A stretch of DNA of 64,000 nucleotides from Ceratothoa steindachneri (taxonomy: Eukaryota > Arthropoda > Malacostraca > Isopoda > Cymothoidae). The DNA lies in assembly GCA_963969495.1 (NCBI GenBank), contig OZ018318.1, forward strand, positions 177,500,246 to 177,564,245. Direction: 5' to 3'. Made by a program: the position numbers and the translations under genes. Under the pieces are notes generated by a model. That model was not told the DNA's origin. It searched no databases and was given only the letters and a program-made list of their open reading frames with translations. Below are positions 13,680 to 24,844 of the stretch, piece after piece (the stretch's first letter is position 1; each line of letters opens with the position of its first letter).

Positions 13680-14591
13680 ATGACGTCTGATGACTTTGTT
13701 GATACTAGAAATGTAACACGGTGTAGCAAATGTAATCTATATCTTAGGAAGGATATGAAATGAATTGGATGTAGTACCTGTGATAGGTGGTATCACAGGA
13801 AATGTGTATATCTGGATGGATTGAGGAAAGATAATATAAAAAAATTATTTTGGTGTTGCAAAATATCTTATGATGAGCTTTACCAAGTAGTGCAGCAGCT
13901 GAAGCTGGTAAAAGAAGAAAATTTGTGTATTGCTAGTGAGCTGATACTACGTGATGAGAATATTGTTAAATTGGAAGATATTAGACATGAATCAGCTGGA
14001 GTTGATCCAAGGGTTGAGACTAAGCTAAATGATCTTTCAAGAAAAGTGGATGTCTTACATGATAACATCAAGAATATAACTCGACTTGACCAAGAAAGTA
14101 TAGTTAAGCTTAGGTCAGTTGGTACTGGTAACACTTACGCTGAGAAAGTGAAGGAAAAGAATTTGCTTGTTATTAAACCTGGTGATGATAAGGATAAAAT
14201 AATAAATACGAAGGAGGAGGTGGCAAAAGCACTAGGAGATATTCCAATTGTCAATACAAGAATCTCAGCTAATGACAATGTTGTGGTTAATTTGGAGACT
14301 GAGGATATCAGGAATAATGCTGTTAAGCGTGTCCAAGAGTCATTTAAAGGTGCTTTTATTAGGATAGTGGGTAAATTTCAACCTAAATTTATGATATGCA
14401 ATGTGCATAGTGATGAGAATAATGTAGCTGATGCCTTATTAGAGAAAAACATATGGTTAAAATCTATTGTTGATGTATGCAGGCGACTGGTGGTACTGTG
14501 CATGATATATTTAAGTGTACTCCTGAAGTACCTAAAGCTATTTATAATAAGGGGGACAAGGTATCATTGCAATGGGGGATATGCAGTGTGA
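13680..14591 (+). pseudogene. LINE ORF1-like region, PHD finger and coiled part
   Basis: The ATG at 13680 opens a frame reading C-x2-C (CSKC), then GCSTCDRWYHRKC, then FWCC, the C4HC3 layout of a PHD finger. The frame holds one stop, a TGA where Trp is expected just before the IGC motif; after it the frame is open to 14591. The middle part (from about 13880) is rich in Lys, Glu and Asp with heptad-like leucines (for example LVKEENLCIASELIL) and probably forms a coiled coil, as in ORF1 proteins of this group. The real frame leaves this one near 14470, where the zinc-knuckle frame takes over, so the last ~40 codons are out of frame. The likely role is RNA binding and particle assembly for retrotransposition. 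Confidence 0.75.
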
Positions 14592-15088
14592 AGAATAGGC
14601 ATCATGTGCTGACTTATTTCTTCTGTCAAAGGTATGGTCATTCTGAGAAGGATTGTAAATTTAAGGATCAGCCCAGCATCTGTGGTAACTGTTCTGAGAA
14701 TCATGAAATTAAAGATAATATATTAACTATTTCAAAATGTATTAACTGTGTTAAGCAGAAAAGACCTGATACTGATCACAAAGTAAACGCTAAGTGCTGT
14801 AGAGCTTTAGACACAGAGATTTTCAGAATTGCTTCAAACACTGAGGCTGAATTTTTGAAGTGTGTTCTTGTAAATATCCAATCTGTTGGCAATAAGACTT
14901 TATATATAAGAGATCTATTGAATGAGAGTTCATTTGATATATTGGCTATAACGGAAAGTTGGTCAACTAAAATAGATAGGGCAAAGATAAATAAAATGAC
15001 CCTTCCTTTACATACTTTTCTCCATGCTCCTAGGGTGGATGGAGTTTGGGGAGCAGTGGAAGTTTTTTTATTTGATGAAAGGAGTTAA
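14477..15088 (+). pseudogene. Zinc knuckles joined to endonuclease N-terminus
   Basis: A 203-codon open frame carries a knuckle-like FFCQRYGHSEKDC (first Cys apparently lost), then CGNCSENHEIKDN (last Cys lost), then KCINC with a distant His and CC, consistent with three decayed CCHC fingers. Without a stop it runs into LVNIQSVGNKTLYIRDLL and FDILAITESW, the N-terminal motifs of an APE-type LINE endonuclease. ORF1 and ORF2 functions therefore look fused in one reading frame here. The frame is offset from the PHD-finger frame, which implies an indel near 14470. Confidence 0.8.
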
Positions 15089-15139
15089 TGTGAGTAGTTT
15101 TGAGTTAATGATGGTGAATTTTAAAAGGAAAATTAAATA

Positions 15140-15616
15140 AAAGGCCATAGTTGTAGTTTATAGACCACCTTTTTCTAGTATTATCAAATTTTTGAGGAAT
15201 TTTCGATATTGCTTGATATGATTCTTATGTTATCTTTAAAGGTTTTTATTGTTGGTGATTTTAATATATGGATGGATGATGTTAATAATTGGGTTAGGAT
15301 CAGATTTTCTAAATTATTGGAGTCATATAAGTTAATAAATAATGTAAATACTTCTACGTCATCAACTGATCATGCTCTGGAACTTGTAATTGGGGATGTT
15401 ACTGTATATTTAATAAGTGACCTAAGCGTTGAGTTTGAATGTACTATCTCTCCTGCTAATAAAATTGTATCTTTTAAGATTTTGTTATCAAAATCTAGGT
15501 TTACTAAAAAGATTTACTTTAGAATGAAATCAGATTTTTATCAAGAAATATTCATTGTTGAGGTTGTTCAGAAAATTAGGGAAGGACTTTCTCATCCATG
15601 TACTCATAATGAATAA
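15140..15616 (+). pseudogene. LINE endonuclease, middle and C-terminal part
   Basis: VVVYRPP lies around 15145-15170. From 15209 a 135-codon frame contains VGDFNIWMDD, matching the GDFN catalytic motif of APE-type endonucleases, then STDHALELV and LISDLSVEFECTISP, which fit the family's TxxxDLV and SDH regions, although the final SDH is not clear. The frame changes between the two pieces. The domain would nick the target DNA to prime reverse transcription. Confidence 0.75.
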
Positions 15617-15868
15617 TTATTAAAGTCTGATTGTGCCGACTGTCTAGTACGTAGTTATATTCAAGTAATCAAAGATTAATATGATGCAAGTTGTCCCTTT
15701 CAAGAAAAAATATATCAATCAAAGATGGGAAGATACTATATAAGAAGCGTGAAAGGAGACGCAAGGAGAGTTAATGGTTTAGGTTAGGTACTGAGAATGC
15801 TGAAATTAAAATTAAAACTGCAAAAAATCAATATAATTATATAATAAGAAGAAAGAAAAGTTTGTATT

Positions 15869-17020
15869 ATGAGAAAAAATTCAAGAGGCAGGATCGAATA
15901 TGGTAAAGCTTTACAGGATATTAAACAATTTAAGTGGGAATACCAAAAAGAAGGTACTCCAGATGGTTATAGTGCTAATGATTTAGCAACTGCATTTCTT
16001 GATTTTTTTAAGAACAAAATTGTTACCATAATTAATAGCTTTGTTGATAGGCCTCTTGTAGTAGTTGCTCAACCAAGTACTGTACATTATCTGAATGTTT
16101 TTTGTACTATTGGAAACGATCGTCTTATTCAGGTAATTGTGAGGGCAAAAACAGACATATTGTGGCTTGGATTCACTGCCAATATCTGATATGTTTGATG
16201 CAAATAATTTCTCAAATATGTCAGATATTATTCTCATTATGTGAACACTAGTGTATTAACATGTAAGTTTCCAGTGTCAGAGAAAAATGCCAATGTAAAG
16301 GCAGTGTTATAGGGTACGCTTGATCAACAGATGTTAAGCTCATACTGGCCAGTTTCAAATTTAACTTTTTTGTCCAAAATATTAGAGTACGTAATTTTAG
16401 ATCAATTAAAATATTATTTACAAGTATTTAAAGCTTTACTGCATACCCAGTCAGACTATAGAGATAATTAAGCTACTGGAATAGCAATTTCTCAATGGTC
16501 AGTAACCTATTAGGAATAATTGATGATGAGAAATGTGCCATTTTAGTCCTATTCGATCTGAGTGATGCTTTTGACACTGTGCTGCATGATTTACATTTTG
16601 ATGACTTGAGGTCTGTGGGAGTTATTACTGAGGATCAGGGATTATATAAACGATTAATTAACTGACAGGAAATATTATGTACAAATTGCTGATTTATTTT
16701 CCTCATATGAAAGAGTTGATAAAGGTGTCCCACAGGGTAGTGTTTTGGGCCCTGTTATTTTCTGTATATATACAAAAGGTTTATCAGGGGGTTCTCGAGG
16801 CATAGGGTCTTCCTGTAGAGTTTTTTGCTGATGATACTCAGTTTTATTCAGCTATTGAAAATATTGATGATTCTATAGCAACAATATATGGTATTCTTTT
16901 AAGTGTACAAGAGTGGATGGACTACAAACAATTACAATGAAACCAGAATAAATGATTAGGGTAGTAAGAAGAAAATTAAGAATTTAGGTAATATCAATTT
17001 TATTGTAAATGAGGCCTCAG
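15869..17020 (+). pseudogene. LINE reverse transcriptase, broken
   Basis: RT similarity is spread over several frames. A linker piece (ANDLATAFLDFFKNKI) lies in 15869-16189, LPISDM near 16170-16195, and SSYWPVSNLTFLSKILE near 16335-16390 (the N-terminal RT motif). FDLSDAFDTV at about 16553-16582 contains the first catalytic Asp. GVPQGSVLGPVIFCIYTKG lies at about 16722-16780. FFADDTQFY at about 16821-16847 holds the paired catalytic Asp residues, and EWMDYKQLQ follows at about 16912. At least four frame changes and several stops are present. The thumb domain is absent because the element ends near 17035. Confidence 0.85.
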
Positions 17021-17073
17021 TCCATATTTCTTAAAAAGATCTCTCCTTGAAAGGGGCGACCGCGCGCGGCTTT

Positions 17074-17078
<5 letters not shown>

Positions 17079-17142
<64 letters not shown>

Positions 17143-17157
17143 TTCTCTCTCTTTCTC
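17079..17157 (+). repeat. (CT)n microsatellite
   Basis: About 79 bp of CT dinucleotides with four ttt interruptions. It is preceded by a short GC-rich string (gaccgcgcgcggc at 17058-17070) that is unlike its surroundings. Confidence 0.95.
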
Positions 17158-17473
17158 ACTCTGAGAATGATAATGCGTGCAAGAGGAGCTCAACCTATTT
17201 TTTATCGTAAGGAATAAATTGATGTTAAAGTTAAGGAATAATTGTTACAGGAATTTAAGCGTAATAGCTATATGTAATATATCATCTAAAAGTAGAGAAC
17301 TAATTTTTTACTTATTTAGTTTTATTAAAATCCATTAAATTTTCATATTGAAAATTCCAGTTTTACCCACAAAACTTACATTTCATTTCACAATATTAAA
17401 AAAAAAATTATTAACATTCAAAAATCACTATAATAGCATGAAATTAATACATTTTTATAAGTTAAATACTCAC
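17158..17473. other. AT-rich DNA, no gene seen
   Basis: No coding or RNA signal. On the minus strand it would be the start of an intron if the donor site at 17473 is real. Confidence 0.45.
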
Positions 17474-17958
17474 CAATCAAGGGAAGAGATTGAATTTGCA
17501 TAACTTGAACGGAGGGGCTTAGTTGTAGTCGAGGCAGTCAGTCATCAGTGGAATTTTCCTCCTCCCCCTCCTGTCCCGCCCCCTCACTCTCCTTTCCTTC
17601 CGTGACCTCGAAGAGGTTATTGTAGAAGTTCTTATACTCTCCAGGAATAAATTAAGCAGGTCCTTCTGGTGCAAAATCTTGCCTCTGTTAAGGTAAAAAA
17701 CATGGGGGTACTTGAGGGGTAGGTGGGCCTTACTGAGATTGAACTTCTTCGGGTTGTATGAACCTTCAGAGGGAGCTGTCGCCGCTTGTGGGAATTCAGG
17801 GGAAGTGAGCTTGTTCTTTTTGCTCAGAAGCGATGGAGTCGTAGTCAGATGATAAATCCATGTTGAAAGAGGTAAAAAACACAGCACTCGCGAACCTGTT
17901 AACACTTCGTGAACGAGGTGAAGGAGCGTAACTGGGCGAGAAAGAATGATTCGGCGCG
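17474..17958 (-). pseudogene. Unassigned coding-like exon candidate
   Basis: This stretch is much less AT-rich than its flanks. On the minus strand an ATG at 17861 opens MDLSSDYDSIASEQKEQ and stops after 21 codons. The neighbouring frame is open for 156 codons (17989-17519) and contains NPKKFNLSKAHLPLKYPHV and GKILHQKDLLNLF. The third frame then gives GEYKNFYNNLFEVTEGKES followed by an acidic tail and a stop. Coding-like content that moves through three frames suggests a gene piece broken by two single-base indels. A consensus-like splice donor (G|GTGAGT) falls at 17474/17473. I recognise no family. It could also be an unusual chance run of open frames. Confidence 0.35.
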
Positions 17959-18012
17959 CGTGATTGGCTGAGAGGCGGCTAGAGCGCATAAAAGCGGCTC
18001 GCTGATTGGGTG
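17959..18012 (-). promoter_or_regulatory. Promoter-like stretch with two CCAAT boxes
   Basis: Reading the minus strand, CCAAT boxes lie at 18009-18005 (ccaatcagcg) and 17967-17963 (gccaatcacgcg), 42 bp apart, in locally GC- and CpG-rich DNA about 100-150 bp upstream of the ATG at 17861. The spacing is typical for an NF-Y-bound core promoter. There is no clear TATA box. The call depends on the exon candidate downstream. Confidence 0.35.
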
Positions 18013-18489
18013 AAGGTGGAAGAGATGTGAGCCTTTATGCACTATAGCGGCAAAGCTATCTTCAATAAAATGAGGCGTTACATCTGATGCTATGCCTTAT
18101 GTAGCAAGGTTCTAAGGTTCAATATTGCCTGTCCTTTGAAAACACGAAACAAAGGAAGCAGGCAGCCGACGTTTTTCGCGGAAAACTGTAAATGGGGAGA
18201 TTGTGGGTTGATTTTCTCTTGCACGCAGTTCCTAAAATACTTACCTATCTTCAATCATATTATTTTCAATCATATTATAACCATACTCTCATACACTGAC
18301 ATTGATACTAACCTATCGCATTTATTAATGCTCTGATCCTCTCAAATAGTTCCTATCATCTATAAACACGATATCGCGATCTGCCCCACCCATACACCTA
18401 TCACTCAAGATAACACATGATAATTAAAACATCACACATTTTTAAGGAATACAAAACGGGTTATAATATCACACCACACCTAATCATCT
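18013..18489. other. G-poor spacer, no gene seen
   Basis: From about 18230 the plus strand is markedly poor in G, and this continues to about 19130. A minus-strand reverse transcriptase remnant lies within that asymmetric tract. The plus-strand frame at 18136-18336 has no recognisable content. Confidence 0.45.
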
Positions 18490-18770
18490 GTTCAACACTA
18501 CTACAGCCTTAGACTTTCCAACTTTTACTTTTATCCTCCCTCTATCACCTATCATGTTAAACAAATAAATACACATTTTAGATTCACTATCGTTCTCAAC
18601 AATTAACACCAGGTCATTTACATTTATATAGAAATTCCACAGCTATATCATCATTCCTTCTCATACTTCTTTTAGCACTTTTCCCCTTCAATATCTTCAA
18701 CATTGATGAGATCTCAACCCTTGTTCCATTCCTCGATTATAACAAACCTCCCCATCTGGCAATTTTTCCA
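18490..18770 (-). pseudogene. Degenerate LINE reverse transcriptase fragment
   Basis: On the minus strand one open run reads VNDLVLIVENDSES, then GRIKVKVGKSKAVVV. It matches the layout of the RT palm in LINEs with an (F/Y)ADDLVL..AES motif followed by G-L-K-V-N-x-GKSK about 30 residues later. The first catalytic Asp of the ADD pair reads as Asn (VND). Upstream, around 18770-18712, pieces reading GMEQGLRSHQ may be the decayed RQGC motif. It is a different LINE type and strand from the CR1-like element before it. Limits are approximate. Confidence 0.45.
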
Positions 18771-20160
18771 CAAGACGGATGATTTAATCATTAATAAAAG
18801 ATTTCCACACAAAAAATATTTACCTTTTAATCAATAAATCCGATTAACAGGCAAAATAACTTATCTAAAGATACTATTATAAGTTGATCCTCCTCTATGA
18901 TCCACCATACACCTAATATCACAAATACCTCTATTTGTCAGCCAGATTTCCATGACCAACTATTTAACACTATCACCTTTCTCGCTCTGAATTAACCTTG
19001 ATTCTCTGTTATATATCCTTCCATTATTATTCCAAGAGAATCAATCTTAATTTTCCATCCCTATTGAGTACATCCCTAATTAAACTACCCTCTCTGGCTT
19101 GTGTGCTTTGAACTTTGTCTAATTTGACTCAATGTAACAGTATTATAACAGCAATGTTTTATTTTGGGGGGCATAGTTCAATTTTCTAAGTCCTTGGTAA
19201 ATCAACCATTAGACACATCCCAGAAAACCATCGCCACTCTTTCTTACAATCTCAGACAATACCTACGAGTATATCATCTGATCCAACTGTCTCTTGTATT
19301 TTATACCACTCATAATACTTACAAAGTCATGCATAATTATCGTTTATACATACTGATAATTAAATCAGTAAGGTTTTAACTTGTGGATTTCTTATCAGCT
19401 TCTCTTCGCCTTTTTAGCATGTATGAGTTACAAAAGAACTGGAAAATTGCGTAATTGTGGAGAAGAAAAGTCAAAATTTCTGCTAAAGTGTAGTGAAATT
19501 TCGTATTTGAATTGAAATTGAGTTTATAAAATAATTCTAATAATAATAAATAAATAGCAATCAGAGAGGATATATCTTTACCAATGTCAAGAAATTTTCT
19601 AGCTCGCATTTTTAAAGGGAGAGAATCTGGGTTTCATAATCCGCATCCGATGTGGAACCAAACTCAAATGGAATCTTTTTTCTGCTCTAAGATACATCTC
19701 TACATATATTTTTTTCAAATTCCTTTAATATCTTTTTGAAATATCTTATACGCCAGGAACAGATATACAAACGAACAAAGACGCGAAATCATACGTCTGC
19801 CTCTCTTTGGGGGGTAATAATAATAATAATAAAAATGAAGTAATTGATGAATAATATCGTAAATTTGAAGGAGGAAGAGAATTCGATTAAATAATATTAC
19901 CAATTAACCAAAGTGGTCCCATCGCTACCAATTTCTAGTCACAATTTCAATTTCCTATTTTTTTTATCTTAATATTAGGTGTTTGTTCTCCTCATTGTTT
20001 CCTTTGATATTTTTTTTTGCCCATTGCATCAAAGAAAGGGGACAATCTTAAAGACAAATATCAAAGTTTGAGTTTAATATTTACAAACTCTGAAGTGAAA
20101 CTAAACAACCATATTACGACTGTTTGACCTGCCTAATCTCCTTAAAAGATATTTCCTCTG
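18771..20160. other. AT-rich DNA, no gene seen
   Basis: No motif recognised. A short (TAA)n tract lies at about 19815-19831. The G-poor strand bias ends near 19130. Confidence 0.5.
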
Positions 20161-20765
20161 GTGAGATCAAATCTCTTTAAATGAGAAAAAATCTCCATGA
20201 ATGAGAAACCTTCTGGTGAGATCAAATCTCTTTAAATGAGAAAAAATCTCCATAAATGAGAAACCTTCTGGTGAGATCAAATCTCTTTAAATGAGAAAAA
20301 ATCTCCATGAATGAGAAACCTTCTGGTGAGATCAAATCTCTTTAAATGAGAAAAAATCTCCATGAATGAGAAACCTTCTGGTGAGATCAAATCTCTTTAA
20401 ATGAGAAAAAATCTCCATGAATGAGAAACCTTCTGGTGAGATCAAATCTCTTTAAATGAGAAAAAATCTCCATGAATGAGAAACCTTCTGGTGAGATCAA
20501 ATCTCTTTAAATGAGAAAAAATCTCCATGAATGAGAAACCTTCTGGTGAGATCAAATCTCTTTAAATGAGAAAAAATCTCCATGAATGAGAAACCTTCTG
20601 GTGAGATCAAATCTCTTTAAATGAGAAAAAAATCTCCATGAATGAGAAACCTTCTGGTGAGATCAAATCTCTTTAAATGAGAAAAAATCTCCATGAATGA
20701 GAAACCTTCTGGCGAGACCAAACCGCCATGTTTGGAAATACTTTTGGCGAGATCAAATCTCCATG
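20161..20765. repeat. 55-bp minisatellite
   Basis: Ten near-identical copies start at 20161, 20216, 20271, 20326, 20381, 20436, 20491, 20546, 20601 and 20657. The unit is 55 bp; the ninth copy has one extra A and the second has cataaat for catgaat. Two degenerate copies follow (20712-20765), where ggtgag becomes ggcgag. Each unit contains the inverted repeat gagat-caa-atctc. The period is not a multiple of three and no frame is kept open, so it is not protein-coding. Confidence 0.95.
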
Positions 20766-20784
20766 ACTCTTTTCCTCTTCAAAT

Positions 20785-20806
20785 TTTCGCCAAATTGGTG
20801 GCGAAA
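20785..20806. repeat. 8-bp perfect hairpin beside minisatellite
   Basis: tttcgcca and tggcgaaa flank aattgg. The ggcga/tcgcc motif also appears in the two degenerate minisatellite copies just before it, which hints that the minisatellite arose from the end of a small foldback element. Confidence 0.6.
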
Positions 20807-23800
20807 CTCGAAAGAATTAGCGGTGCATCAACGCGAATATTTTGGTGAAAATTATGAGATTGAGAGAAAATGAGCTCATTCGCAGTTCGTGCTGTTTTAT
20901 TTAACGAGATATAGGCACGAATATGCTAATAGGCACCTTATATAATATTTCTAGTAATATATATGTTAAAACAGGCTGCTCATGGTGAGACGTAATTCAA
21001 GGCACCATAGATTCATTTATGAGATGCGTAGAGAGGAGATTTTCAGTAGTTTTTCCTTTGCTTTTATATTGTGTTTGCAATTATTTACGCTCATAATCAT
21101 TCTCTTCAATTCCTCCTATTTATTACTGTTAAATGTATAAACATTAATTACAATGTCACATTAGAAATCAATATCTCCCCCCACCCCACACACACACACC
21201 TTTGCTGGACATCTAAATTATAATTATTATATTGGAAGATAAACTCTCATCTTTGGTTTACGAAAACCGACTATCTCTGACGAAAGAATTAATGTCTAGT
21301 TGAAGGACAAAAGTTTAAAAATAAAGACCATTAAAACTATGGAATTTATTTCACTAATATTTCATATCCTTCACATCTTGACGAATCTACCTTAATAAAT
21401 CTTGTTAACAATCGTTTCTTAAAGCATTTTCCTGTTTTTCAGCCCGTAGTTTCTCTTTAATCTTCTCCTATTTTATTTCGAAGTAAAAACTCTTCAGCTC
21501 CAATTTGAGTACTGCGTTCACTAATATAATCTTCCTTAAATGTCGCCTGCGTCCTCGACATAAATATGATGAAAAAAAATCTCTCCAAGAAAAAAATCTC
21601 TCTTTTTTTGCAAAAGATCAAAAATGGCCTTGCTCCGAACATGTTAGATACATATTTCATCAAAACCAGGAAAAGAATCAAATTCAATAGAAAATGGTGA
21701 GATAAGTATATGGAAAAACTTAAGTCATATAATAAGATTAAAAAAATATATAGGAAAAATGAGAAAAAAGCAATGCGTGTGCAGATTTGAAGAGGAGCCT
21801 GTTTTGTTATGGGTAATTTTTTTTTCTATTTTTATTTTTTATTGAGTTATTGTTTGAGTTACGATGAGTTTTTGTATCTCTATATTTGTTCTCGTTCGTT
21901 TTGCATTTTTCTTTTGCTTCACCAAGAAAAGAAGGCGTTTGTATAATTCATTAAATAAATATGAAATTCTGTCGAAACTTTGTTCATGATTGACAGAAGA
22001 GAAATGTGTTTCAGCCTCTTCAGGATAACGATGGTTGAAGGGTCGTATTTAGTAGGGTGGATCTTTGTTGCTAAGGAGCTAAAATGAGGGAAGGATTCAA
22101 AACTCTGAATTTTCACTCTAAGCACGAATCCGATTCAGATCCTGCAATCGCAATTTGTATCGATGAAAGAGAAAATCCTTCTAATTGTTGATGCGCTGAG
22201 AAGTAAAACGTGAATGGAGATTTATATAGAAGGGAAGTGTAGCCGTGTTTGCATAATGTGATGGAGTATTGGTAAGGGGTAGATGACTGAAAATATCTCG
22301 GTTTAAATGAAGTTTAAATAGCTGTGTAAGCCCTTTTCTCTTATTACCTGATCGGTATCAACTCACCTTCGGATCTCTTTCACCTCTTTCAAAGTTTAAC
22401 TTTCACTTCATAGTCTCCATTAATCTTACCTAGGGGACGCTGGATCACATTTTGAACTCGCGCCTTCATCCAATGAAGTAAGATAATAATACATTCCGTC
22501 CATCATTTTATCCTAAGAGCAGGTAGCAAGAAAGGTCCTGTTTTGTATCTGCAGACGCCTCATGTAGCGGTTCAATTATATTTGATCAATGTATCTTAGA
22601 GGTCTCTATTACGAGAGATATACCTGTCCACTGCAGCCCAAAACAAGCTGAAACTTACAAGTGGGTCAAAGTAGTACCAATAACGCAAAGAAATTGCCGC
22701 ATAGTAGGAATCTTAGCTTAGGAAACAAACAAGGTTGAAGGATACATAAAATGAATAATTATTTTGAAAGGGATATAGATGGAGGCGAAATATTTTCTCT
22801 ACCTGGAACGAAATTGGAATAAAAAAAATAATCTTAGGACTACAGACAGAGTAGTAGTTGAGAGGAAGTAGGAAGAGAAAACGAATGCCTCATTTTTAGT
22901 AATGGCATTAAAAAGGTTTGCTAGGCACACGTAGTAAATATCTTTGGGAAGGGATGGAAAGTTCACTTTAGGGTGGTAAACTTGCCTACTGTTTGAAAAG
23001 ATAATCGCTAAATACTTTTTCAGATATAAGTTTTCTCATATAAATTTTAAAATAATTTTTATAATTAAATTTCGATTAGGGTAATATTTTAAATGGAAGG
23101 ACAAAATCCCTCCCGAGGCGAAGTGCTGAATAATTTATGAATTTAATTACCACGTATGTAATCTTAGGAAGTCGAAATGACAGTACCCTGCACTAACTTC
23201 TGGCTAGATTATATGCCCACATCGGAATTAGCCATAGGAGACGGATGATTATTGCCAAAAAAGAATTTTCTCCTATTCGGCTTCACTCCAGAATTTTCAA
23301 AGTCGAAGCCTCCATAGACAATTTTAAAAACAATCTTTGATCCGGTCTCATTAAGATTATATGAATCCATGTATATTAAATTAATTTACCCTTCTCTTAA
23401 TTCAGCTCTATCCTATCCCTTATTTTAGTTTTAAAATTTCAACCAACCACCCAATTTTTCATTCCAAACACTTCCTTTCACGCCTTCCTTTCAGTCCTCC
23501 TTTTAAAAGTATCGATAATTTTAGTGTCAGCTCAAGGTTTTTCGAGTCCTAACCTTGTGTTACCTTTTTTCTAAATTAAAATTATTTAATTTCCAAGTGA
23601 GAAAATCTTCGGTGACTATAGTTTAGCCACTCTGAAATTAGTTTTACAATCTCATTCCGCCTCCCACCTCTTTTATTCACAATTTTATATTATTCATTAG
23701 TTCCTTCTTTACTTAAAACTTTAAAGCTTCTTAGCTTATCCTTTAATATTTTGTACATTCCATTACCAGAAGATGGGTAAAATGAAAAAGCCGAAACGCC

Positions 23801-24844
23801 TATCATAATGGGGTGATAATGAAATAGTTTAGATAAATTTAACTCTCTCTCTCTCTTTATTAATTTTATAGATAGATAGATAAATAAATATATTAAGTTA
23901 AGAGATCATGGCATGGAGAATTTTGTTCGTTCACTTTTTAATTTTTTCATCATTTTCTTTCTTGCTTTTTTTTGTTAAAAGATTCCACTCCTGCGAGCTT
24001 AATACTAAGTTTTCAAAGTTAGATTTATATTGGGGCCGAGGGGGATTTTGAGGTGAAATATTCCAATTTACACATATATGGGATTTGAAAACCTCATTTA
24101 TACATACATAATATGCATAGAAATTATACATACCTAAAATAAAAGAAAAAATTTTTTTTTAATCACTAAATCATCCTTGTCAAACGTTATCACTCTCACC
24201 CCTCACAAAGGCTGAAAGAAGATTCTTCATTTATAATCTACATAAATATTACAAAACTTTGAATATTTTTAGCATTTGAATGCATCCGTTTTGTGTTAGG
24301 TTCCTCTGTTAATATATTAGATACATCTTAACCTGTGCTAAGGGATTTCATTCATTAAAATTTCAATTTCTTACAAGCAAAATATACCAGGTAGAGCTTC
24401 CATTTCCAACATTTGTTTTCGGCGAAATCTATTTTTCATAATCACTTATTTTTCGTACATATTTTCATTTTCTTAATAATGTAAAATTCCGTTGCTCTAT
24501 ATCTAAAATCCGTTGCATAGATCTTTTTCAAAAAATAGATGTTTATCTCTGCCCTTTGAATGGAATTCATTTGGCTTTGAAGCAAAAAAATTGCCGTTCT
24601 CTCTTACAGTCGAGCTTCTTTAAAGAATCTTTCATTGTGAATCTTATTTTTGTGAAAATGAGGGTAATCTGAAGCAGAAATCTTAGATTAGCATAGCGAA
24701 TAATGTTCATGTTTAATTAATCTAATGAATATTTTTATTAAAGTATTTCAAGCAGCGAGGAGCACAAATGAATGGATATAGTTTACCTAGAATTTAAAAT
24801 TCCTTTTCAGTAGCAGAGTACTACAGGCGACTATAGTTAGCCGT
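20807..24844. other. AT-rich DNA, no gene seen
   Basis: No conserved protein, RNA gene or long repeat found. Short low-complexity tracts only: (CA)n after a C-run at about 21177-21199, and (CT)n followed by a GATA/AATA tract at about 23840-23892. Open frames in it are short and have no recognisable content. Confidence 0.5.

Larger units (their letters stand above)
13571..17035 (+). mobile_element. Degenerate CR1-like non-LTR retrotransposon
   Basis: In order on the plus strand the element shows a PHD-type zinc finger, a charged ORF1-like region, CCHC zinc knuckles, an APE-type endonuclease and a reverse transcriptase with FDLSDAFDTV, GVPQGSVLGP and FFADDTQFY motifs. This order and these motifs fit the CR1/Jockey group. 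Several stops and frame changes show that it is dead. Similarity ends near 17035, a little past the RT palm, so the thumb and 3' tail are missing. The break lies next to a short GC-rich stretch and a CT microsatellite. The 5' limit is uncertain; the 90-bp duplication upstream may belong to it. Confidence 0.9.

Noticed and set aside
20161..20711. CRISPR-like array
   Set aside because: The 55-bp units are directly contiguous with no spacers, and the genome is eukaryotic. It is a minisatellite.
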